64,000 nucleotides of DNA. Source: Amorphochlora amoebiformis (taxonomy: Eukaryota; Cercozoa; Chlorarachniophyceae). A program made the translations under genes and the position numbers. Shown one piece after another: positions 14,478-64,000 of the stretch; within the stretch, counting starts at the first letter, position 1, and each line of letters opens with the position of its first letter. Where the stretch lies: NCBI GenBank assembly GCA_054601695.1, contig BAAHQB010000129.1:310001-374000 (forward strand), in the 5' to 3' direction. The notes beneath the pieces were generated by a model, which searched no databases, was not told where the DNA came from, and saw only the letters and a program-made list of their open reading frames with translations.

Positions 14478-14699
14478 ATATATATATACATATATACACA
14501 TATACACATATTACATGAATATATTTATAAATCTACAATCATACATCACGGTTCTAAAGCACGTATACAACCACCTCACAGGGGGTTCTACGTGGCACGT
14601 GTCGAACCTCCGGAGAAAGCTCGTGGGTTTCGTTTGGGTGATTTCTCAGAGACACCTATTTGGGTTGAATGGAGAGGAATAGATTTCAAGGTTTTTTAA
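167..14699 (+). CDS. Gene 1: multi-exon protein with PEST-like linker and C-terminal NDK-like domain (5' end off window or unresolved)
   Basis: Exons joined by GT/AG and phase: 167-287, 1106-1165, 1615-1665, 2541-2845, 3825-3869, 4223-4276, 4907-4986, 5565-5596, 6789-6840, 7028-7085, 7290-7383, 8654-8691, 9452-9565, 10555-10609, 11187-11287, 11792-11830, 12139-12207, 12570-12648, 13362-13397, 13806-13864, 14197-14231, 14582-14699 (TAA at 14697-14699). About 560 residues. The first three exons are charged and helix-like (e.g. [17 protein letters not shown]). The middle part (e.g. [18 protein letters not shown], and [19 protein letters not shown] in 7290-7383) matches no family I recognise. The last nine exons form an NDK-like domain, described separately. 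No start codon is convincing, so the gene probably begins left of the window. One junction breaks phase: 7383 ends in phase 0, but 8654 needs one preceding base. A small exon in the CT-rich intron, or a mis-set boundary, is likely. The exon structure from 9452 to the stop is the most secure part. Confidence 0.75.
885..1170 (+). repeat. Three copies of an exon start: two partial (892-932, 1011-1054), one whole exon (1106-1165)
   Basis: A segment starting GATGAAG/GATGATG and running through AGCAAGAGAAGATATC appears three times, separated by (TA)n. Only the third continues into the full exon (frame [14 protein letters not shown]) and reaches a usable GT. The first two lose the exon 3' half. All are in the same orientation. 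Confidence 0.75.
1611..2165 (+). repeat. Exon 1615-1665 followed by three partial 3' copies with telomeric donor
   Basis: The whole exon ends AAGCTCCCAAAGCTCTCCCAG and is followed by GTAACCCTAACCC. The exon end plus telomeric intron start recurs near 1803-1842 and 1949-1996, and more degenerately near 2117-2160. These downstream copies lack the acceptor and the 5' half. The intron between them is (TA)n. Confidence 0.75.
2541..2845 (+). other. Large exon of gene 1 with Pro/Glu/Ser/Thr-rich repeat linker
   Basis: At 305 bp this is the longest exon recognised in the window. It follows a CCCCAG acceptor and ends at a GTATATA donor. In the frame fixed by its neighbours it reads a degenerate repeat built on units like SEATEPRG and SESTEPPEP, roughly 60 residues of PEST-like sequence, then a short ordered tail ([15 protein letters not shown]). 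Such linkers are usually disordered and can mark proteins for turnover; that is general knowledge, not shown here. A second plus frame (Arg/Leu/Asn-rich) is also open through the exon, which is expected for a repetitive GC-richer sequence. The upstream join (phase 0) and the downstream join to 3825 (phase 2) both support the PEST frame. Confidence 0.6.
3870..4222 (+). repeat. Intron made of CCCTAA telomere-type repeats
   Basis: The intron starts GTAACCCTAACCC directly after the exon and ends CCCTAATCCTAACCCAG before the next exon. Nearly all of it is CCCTAA or one-base variants, in sense orientation. Confidence 0.85.
4277..4906 (+). repeat. Telomere-type intron with a higher-order repeat
   Basis: CCCTAA repeats are interrupted regularly by an ATTCAAACTCTAACC...CATGATTGTAACC block (about 4430-4810, at least five copies). 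This makes a higher-order array. The intron ends CCCTAG before the exon at 4907. Confidence 0.85.
5597..6788 (+). repeat. Composite intron: (TA)n, CCCTAA tracts, CCCTAGAA variants and a short dispersed repeat
   Basis: The intron holds (TA)n to about 5922, CCCTAA from 5947 to about 6160, then (TA)n, then a CCTAGAAC variant block near 6355-6425. More CCCTAA follows to 6786. Two copies of a non-telomeric unit containing AAGACATGCTGAA lie at 6515-6559 and 6620-6668. Confidence 0.8.
7384..8315 (+). repeat. CT-rich (pyrimidine) intron segment with a ~210-bp duplication
   Basis: This is about 930 bp of CTCTCT interrupted by TTTCGTTCTCCATCTCTG...TGTCTATGTTTTT. The 7446-7605 and 7660-7810 stretches are near copies. 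A GCTCTCTCTC octa/decamer array occupies about 8000-8130. The long Ser/Leu open frames here are products of the repeat, not genes. A (TA)n section follows to about 8640. Confidence 0.85.
9572..10012 (+). repeat. 22-bp minisatellite containing CACGTG, inside an intron of gene 1
   Basis: About 20 tandem copies of a unit close to GTCAAGATATCCCACGTGTT, starting just inside the donor at 9566. Most copies keep both the GATATC and CACGTG palindromes. Some units are shortened to TGTCTGTCAAGATATC. Confidence 0.9.
11831..12138 (+). repeat. CCCTAA-type intron in the NDK-like region
   Basis: Donor GTAAAAATCC, then CCCTAA repeats with degenerate stretches, ending CCCCTCAG before the exon at 12139. Sense orientation. 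Confidence 0.85.
12208..12569 (+). repeat. CCCTAA-type intron
   Basis: It starts GTAACCCTAACCC straight after the exon codon TCT and ends GTCGTTAG. It carries degenerate inserts near 12286-12420, including two GTAGCCCTA units. Confidence 0.85.
13398..13805 (+). repeat. CCCTAA-type intron
   Basis: Donor GTATACCTACG, then about 380 bp of CCCTAA with rare single-base variants, ending CTACCTCAG. Confidence 0.85.
13865..13938 (+). repeat. Opposite-orientation TTAGGG tract at an intron start
   Basis: The donor itself is telomeric: GTTAGGGTTAGGG follows the AAG that ends the exon. This tract runs opposite to the CCCTAA intron just upstream, so a 59-bp exon separates inverted telomeric arrays. Confidence 0.85.
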
Positions 14700-15017
14700 T
14701 TAAGAAAAAAATAATATTCGTCGTTTTTTTTTTGTTATTAGTTTCAGTTTTTTAAAAAAAAATATTTTTAGGAATATATATAGGCTTTTTTTTATATATA
14801 TATCTTTTTTTTTTTCAAATATTTAAATTGTTTGAAAATAATTTGAAAACGTGTCGGGAAAGTTTTTATTTCTCCTTTTCTTGTGATTTTTCCGGCTTGG
14901 GTAATGTCTCTATTGCGCATGTATTTTTATGCATGTAATTTTAGTATATATGCAATTTTAGTATATTTTGTGTTTGTAATGTATGTCGATATATATAATA
15001 CATATATATAGATATAC

Positions 15018-15084
<67 letters not shown>

Positions 15085-15101
15085 TGTAGAGAAATAAGCA
15101 C

Positions 15102-15135
<34 letters not shown>

Positions 15136-15222
15136 CATGCATGTATAAATACACACACAATATATATATATATATATACATATATACATACATATATATA
15201 GAGAGAGAGAGAGAATATATTC

Positions 15223-15307
<85 letters not shown>

Positions 15308-15427
15308 TGTATATTTTTGCACATCGATATATACATATATTGAAATATAGAAATATTACCATATATACATAATATTTAAGTACATATATATAATATATAT
15401 ATATATATTATATACGCATGCATATTT

Positions 15428-15474
<47 letters not shown>

Positions 15475-15495
15475 CATGAATATATATATACATAA

Positions 15496-15540
<45 letters not shown>
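14700..15540. other. Intergenic stretch between genes 1 and 2
   Basis: After the gene 1 stop there is T-rich and A-rich sequence to about 14950, then (TA)n. No coding island is convincing. A short ATG-initiated frame near 14926 (MSLLR...) was considered as a gene 2 start, but it does not join in phase. Confidence 0.5.
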
Positions 15541-15542
<2 letters not shown>

Positions 15543-15585
15543 TAAATCGATTGATGACATACGCCCGTCAGGAGAAGAAATAAAT
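15541..15585 (+). other. Possible first visible exon of gene 2
   Basis: A 45-bp island after an AAG acceptor reads [15 protein letters not shown] and ends at GTAGAC. It is phase 0 on both sides, which fits the next exon at 16739. It has no start codon, so another upstream exon would be needed. Confidence 0.4.
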
Positions 15586-15599
15586 GTAGACTAAAATCT

Positions 15600-15669
<70 letters not shown>

Positions 15670-16076
15670 CATATATGTATATATGGGCATATGTTTACGT
15701 CTATACGTATACATATATATACGTTCATGTATATATATATATATATATATTATATATGTATGTATATGTATCATTAGGTATTCAATACATAATAATCCTA
15801 TATGTTTTTTTGTTTAGATCGATGGATATTATATAGATAGATATGAATCCACACACATATATATATATATATATTAAATATATATACATATATATGTACA
15901 TATATTTATATATATATATATATATATGAATATATATATATATATATAATATATATATACATATATCTATATATAAATATGTATAAATATATACATATAT
16001 ATGTATGTATATATATATATATATAATATGAGTTTATATAATAATAAATGAATACATATACATTATCATATATATA

Positions 16077-16118
<42 letters not shown>

Positions 16119-16425
16119 GTACATATATATGATATGCTCATATGCATATATAAATATATATGTATATATAATTTATATATATTTATATATCTATGTATAT
16201 ATATATATATACATACATATATATAATATATCTATGTTATATTTGTGCGTGTATATGGGTGTGTATAAAACGCACACATCTATATGTATATGCATATCAA
16301 TAATTATATATATATATATATATGTATATACATATGTAGATATATATGTATATATATATATTTATATATATATATATATATATGTGAATTATATTTCTTG
16401 AGCACACATCTGCAAATACCGATGT

Positions 16426-16512
<87 letters not shown>

Positions 16513-16738
16513 CATACATATATGCATATATATTATATTAAAAATTTATATGTTGCATGATTTGTACCTATATATACACAGCATATGTACATATATGTAA
16601 AATATATATACAATACTAATACAGTAAATATGTATATAACGTAACACTATATATATATATATATAGATATATACTTTTAAAAGTAAATATATATACAAAA
16701 TATCATACATATGGTATTATATATACCTTTACACTCAG

Positions 16739-34215
<17,477 letters not shown>

Positions 34216-35004
34216 CACGGAATCAAATTCCAGAATTTTCGAATCCGGAGATATCTGGTCACCGGTCACCTCATGACTTACTTCATTTCTGCGGCGCAGC
34301 TGATGTGATGTACGTATGTATGTATGATGGATGATCGTTGGATGACTTTTTCAATGGAATCGAAGTATCGGATATACGTCAGCACAATTCCCCGAAAAAT
34401 TAAAAAAAATTCTAGAAATTTGATAAGTAGGTGCCCACTATACGTACGGTGAGTGTCTAGGGACTATAGAATGTATATACCTTGATAGTGTGACCATATG
34501 TATATCTACTAGTACATGAGTCATCTGACAACCTGTATCTAGTGCATGTAGGCTGTACGTATGTGTGCATGTATATTATTATAACTTCGATCGAGAATAC
34601 AAATAACATGTACACACATATTCGACACTCGTGTTTTCACTCGTTCACGGACTGGTCGTGTATGAATGTTACTAACGTATACGTATACATATGTACGTGT
34701 CCGTGTCTCAGTATACTCTAATTTAAGTTAATTAATAATATATAAAATCGCAGCTCCGAGCGCTACTTATATAACGGTAGCAGAGCAGCGCGCATGTTAA
34801 CGTGGCAGCGACATACGAAAGTTGCGTCGAAACGCATATGAAATGTTATAGACTACTACAGTACAACTACGTAATACTATGATAATAACTGTACAATATT
34901 ACTAACATACTGGATATATAACTTGTTTAGATATACTTAATAAATATACGAGTCGCGTGCGTACATCCACATCCTGCACGAAATTCGGATGTACCACTCA
35001 CTAT

Positions 35005-35330
35005 TCATACGTACGTATACATGTAATGCATGTACATATACATCATGAGTGCATCTATCTAACACTACGTACGTACGTATACATGTAGTACATGTACGTA
35101 TACATCATAGGTGCATCTATCTATCACTACGTACGTCTATCTAACACTACGTACGTACGTATACATGTAGTACATGTACGTATACATCATGGGTGCATCT
35201 ATCTATCACTACGTACGTCTATCTAACACTACGTACGTACGTATACATGTAGTATATGTACGTATACATCATGGGTGCATCTATCTAACACTACATACGT
35301 ACGTGTACATACATATAGTACGTACCCTGA
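35005..35330. repeat. Tandem array with near-palindromic core (ACGTACGTATACATGTAGTACATGTACGT)
   Basis: Four to five units of about 65-85 bp. Each contains a near-perfect palindrome around ATACATGTAGTACATGTA, plus GTGCATCTATCTA and CACTACGTACGT segments. Such units could extrude as hairpins. Confidence 0.8.
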
Positions 35331-35666
35331 TGTATCGTGGGTGCATCCTCAGTGAGTAGATCTTGTGTATATCTGAGAAAATACGTACGTATACGTACGT
35401 GTATCAGTAATCTCAGTCTTCACCTATGTACACGTGCCCAGTTCACTATAAACTAATACTAGCTAATATAACTTTTTTTCCTAGCAATTACTACTATGGA
35501 TTACTATATCGAGTAGGTATTCATTATGATGATAAAGAGATTCTTTCTATGGACCTTTTCATTTGTGTACTTTTTTGACATCAACACTGATAATCTCGAA
35601 ACTTCCTAAATCTCCGTCATTCAAATACGTTGTATACCACGACACATCAACCGCGACTAGACCACT

Positions 35667-35779
35667 TGGCCTCTAGCAAGCTAGCTGCTAGCTATATTGA
35701 TTGGTTGAAAACTATATACTTGTGGCCTCTAGCAAGCTAGCTGCCAGCTATATTGATTGATTGAAAACTATATGCTTGT
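35667..35779. repeat. Direct repeat, two copies of ~57 bp
   Basis: The unit TGGCCTCTAGCAAGCTAGCT... through ATTGAAAACTATAT is present twice in tandem with only a few differences. Confidence 0.8.
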
Positions 35780-35949
35780 GTCCCATAAGTATTCACACAC
35801 ATGTATACATATGTAGGGGGTAGCTATTGAGATTGTATTATGATCAAGCATTGTCCAGATCCAGTTTTATAACCCCTCTCTCTCTCGCGCGTAACTCTCT
35901 CTCTCTCTCTCTCTCTCTCCCGCGTAACTCTCTCTCTCTCTCCCTGTAG

Positions 35950-36041
35950 GTCAAAAAGGGCTGAGGTCTTCGAGAGGCCAGAAATTGATTTATCTAGGAT
36001 CTAGCGCGGGCCTGGATAATACAGAAATGTGTGTAAGATAA
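35950..36041 (+). other. Candidate alternative last exon of gene 2
   Basis: A long CT tract ends CCCTGTAG at 35949. The following 92 bp are open in one frame (LRSSRGQKLIYLGSSAGLD core) to TAA at 36039-36041. If gene 2 splices from the GTTAGC at 34211, the phase matches (G|GT gives Gly) and the ankyrin protein would gain about 30 residues in place of stopping after VTDG. The phase match has a one-in-three chance by accident. Confidence 0.4.
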
Positions 36042-36093
36042 TATTTATGTAAATGTATATTACATGTATCTATCCCATGTACGTATATGTATG

Positions 36094-36146
<53 letters not shown>

Positions 36147-36408
36147 TGTGTTTGTTGGTGGTCGATTTAACGTATGTAATAATCTCAGAGGTATATATAT
36201 ATATATTTATATATATATATATGTGTGTATATACATGGTGTTTGTATATCATGAGATAAATTTATGTATTGTGCATATTATACATACGGAATGTAAATAT
36301 ATTAAATGTATTATATATATATATATATATGTCTATATATTTAGACACACACATACACATACACACACATATGTATATATAAATTGTTATACGTATATAA
36401 TAAAAAGG

Positions 36409-36458
<50 letters not shown>

Positions 36459-36471
36459 CATTATTAAATAC

Positions 36472-51554
<15,083 letters not shown>

Positions 51555-51786
51555 TTTTGAAATGGTGTAAATTTGCGAGATGCGTGACTCAGGGCTTAGT
51601 CACCTGATGTATTGTTTGGCAGTGGCGGGTAATGGCGGGCAGTGACGGGCAGTGACCGATTTTTTTGCGACAAACATTTGAAAATGATATGTGACCATGC
51701 GGTTAGTCACGAAGTTGGGAAATTCTCACTTCGTCCCGATAAATTTATTTTAAGAACCTACCGTGGTATTTGTCGGGCGAAAAATC
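51555..51786. promoter_or_regulatory. Divergent promoter between genes 3 and 4
   Basis: Only 232 bp separate the two proposed start codons. The gap is free of TA and telomeric repeats. It contains two 20-bp inverted repeats GTGAC-N10-GTCAC at 51584-51603 and 51691-51710, both ending TTAGTCAC. Between them is a short GGGCAGTGAC direct repeat (about 51619-51658). A shared regulatory role is inferred from position and symmetry. Confidence 0.6.
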
Positions 51787-62886
<11,100 letters not shown>

Positions 62887-64000
62887 GTACTATATCTATA
62901 TATACATATATATACATAATATATGCATATATATACATATATATATATATAAATTATATACAAATGTATATTTACAGTATGTATGCTTCTGTGATACAAT
63001 ATGCATACATTTGCGTTCATGCAGTATAGAATATACACATATACACATCTACATATAATGGAGACCAAGAAGTATATCCATTCACTTGCCTACAGACATA
63101 ACCATAAACAAAACGACTAGCGATACGAAACATACAACATGTACATACAAATACTCATACACAGATCAATGGCGAGATAAATGCTTCAATTCCCGGGGAT
63201 TCCGGGGATTCCGGGGGATTCCGGGGATTCCGGAGATTCTTGGAATTTGCAAAACACAAGCCAGATCCAGATATTGGATGATGTCGGACACAATTAATAG
63301 AATTATCGGCCATAATCAAGCTAACTATCGTATTTTTAGCCCGCAAAATTCAAGTTTTGCATGCATGATAATTTCTCAGATATCCACATCGACGAAATAA
63401 ACTGTACTACGATCTAGACGATATGAACTTAATCTGGTCTCAGTGGTCTAGCTAGTAGGCTAGCAGTTGCAGGGCCGCTAGTACTAGTACTAGTAGTAGT
63501 ATCTGGAGAATGTCCTAACATTCTAGACGTACATTATACAATTCTATCAATATACAGATACATACTCCAGATATCAGATCAGTGACCTCTAGCCAGTTAT
63601 TAGAGTTATGAGATAGCTAGACTAGAGTAGAGTTATGAGATACGAATAGCATACGACCGTGACTAGTCACCTAGAACTTTAGTCGGTCTCTGTGCACATA
63701 GAGATTAGTACTAACCCTAACCCTAACCCTAACCCAGCTCTAGAGCTAACTAGCTAACCCTAACCCTAACCCTAACCGTACACGTACTAAGACATGCTGA
63801 ATAATCTGTGAATAATCTGATCCTAGCCGTACTACACAAGCAGACGTGAGGACTCTCTCTATTCATCCAGTTCGTATTTGAATTGATCAAGTTAAGATCT
63901 CAATATGATACAAATGAATTCATCGAAGGCGACATAACGAGTACTACTAGGCTTAGGCGACTTTAGTAGCGACGTCCGTTGTTTGAAAATAATGTTTTAG
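62887..64000. other. 3' flank of gene 4 and intergenic sequence
   Basis: TA-rich to about 63060, then ordinary-composition DNA. It holds a GGGGATTCC minisatellite at 63196-63237 and CTAGTA-type short repeats near 63470-63500. Two short CCCTAA tracts lie at 63712-63735 and 63756-63778. A copy of the AAGACATGCTGAATAATC unit is at 63784-63826. No gene was recognised. Confidence 0.6.
63784..63826 (+). repeat. Fourth copy of the telomere-associated AAGACATGCTGAATAATC unit
   Basis: It matches the units at 6515-6559 and 6620-6668 and, reversed and more diverged, 37741-37790. It has an internal duplication of GAATAATCTG. All four lie against CCCTAA repeats. Confidence 0.8.

Larger units (their letters stand above)
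10555..14699 (+). other. NDK-like domain of gene 1 (nine exons, catalytic His motif absent)
   Basis: Read through nine phase-consistent exons, the protein contains [11 protein letters not shown] (the NDK first strand, normally KPDxV), then [13 protein letters not shown] (like the IDKHY helix), [17 protein letters not shown] across a junction (like FGxSWxxAxxSGxVxNA), [12 protein letters not shown], and [11 protein letters not shown] near the end. This order fits a divergent protist NDK-like family known to me as a KPHA-type variant. The NxxHGSDS segment that carries the phosphorylated histidine of true nucleoside diphosphate kinases is not present between these blocks. Catalysis of phosphate transfer between NTP and NDP is therefore unlikely, and a binding or structural role is my inference. 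The C-terminus adds about 35 residues, including [18 protein letters not shown] before the stop. The motif order and the agreement of every phase make the assembly strong; the family name is less certain. Confidence 0.8.
34216..35949. other. Non-TA region between the gene 2 stop and the next exon candidate
   Basis: About 1.7 kb of ordinary-composition DNA. It holds a palindromic tandem array at 35005-35330 and a two-copy direct repeat at 35667-35779. CT-rich sequence at 35875-35948 leads into an acceptor. I see no open frame of note. It is either intergenic or the last intron of a longer gene 2 transcript. Confidence 0.6.

Noticed and set aside
63086-63400. 104-residue plus frame after Mo25
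   Set aside because: It spans a GGGGATTCC minisatellite, has no recognisable family and lies in the probable 3' flank.

Overview
This window looks like nuclear DNA of an unidentified, extremely intron-rich unicellular eukaryote. Almost all of it is intron. Coding information sits in small islands of about 25-120 bp, most of them 35-80 bp. The space between them is filled by (TA)n, by interstitial telomere-type repeats (CCCTAA/TTAGGG) and by CT-rich tracts. No bacterial features, rRNA, tRNA or CRISPR array were seen. TTAGGG-type repeats and a Mo25 gene fit several protist lineages, so I do not name a taxon.

I joined the islands by hand, using GT..AG sites, reading-frame phase and protein family resemblance. 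This gives four genes. (1) 167-14699, plus: a protein of about 560 residues, open at the left edge, with a PEST-like linker and a C-terminal nucleoside-diphosphate-kinase-like domain that lacks the catalytic histidine motif; it ends in TAA. (2) about 16739-34215 (possibly from 15541), plus: an ankyrin-repeat protein of about 365-380 residues with ten recognisable repeats in 21-22 exons. (3) 51554-36472, minus: a multi-pass membrane protein of at least 23 exons; its 3' end and one internal junction are unresolved. (4) 51787-62886, plus (stop probably at 63096): a Mo25/CAB39-family scaffold of about 312 residues in 16 exons. Genes 1 and 2 are tandem, 2 and 3 convergent, 3 and 4 divergent. The start codons of genes 3 and 4 are only 232 bp apart, and the gap holds two copies of GTGAC-N10-GTCAC.

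The most unusual property is the gene architecture. Many introns are nearly pure TA repeats that begin GTATATAT and end TATATAG or TACAG. Others are telomeric repeats that begin GTAACCC and end CCCTAG or CCCAG. In most introns the telomeric tract runs CCCTAA along the transcribed sense strand, so its orientation switches with gene strand. Around at least 20 exons there are extra partial copies that follow one rule. Copies upstream of the intact exon carry its acceptor and 5' part. Copies downstream carry its 3' part and donor. Only one copy in each set is whole. In one intron this 3' end is amplified 14 times.

Limits: everything is reasoned from sequence without transcripts or database searches. 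Junctions with consistent phase and family resemblance (Mo25, ankyrin, NDK-like) are strong. The first half of gene 1, the start of gene 2, the join between 7383 and 8654, the join between 50818 and 49591, and the 3' end of gene 3 are weaker.
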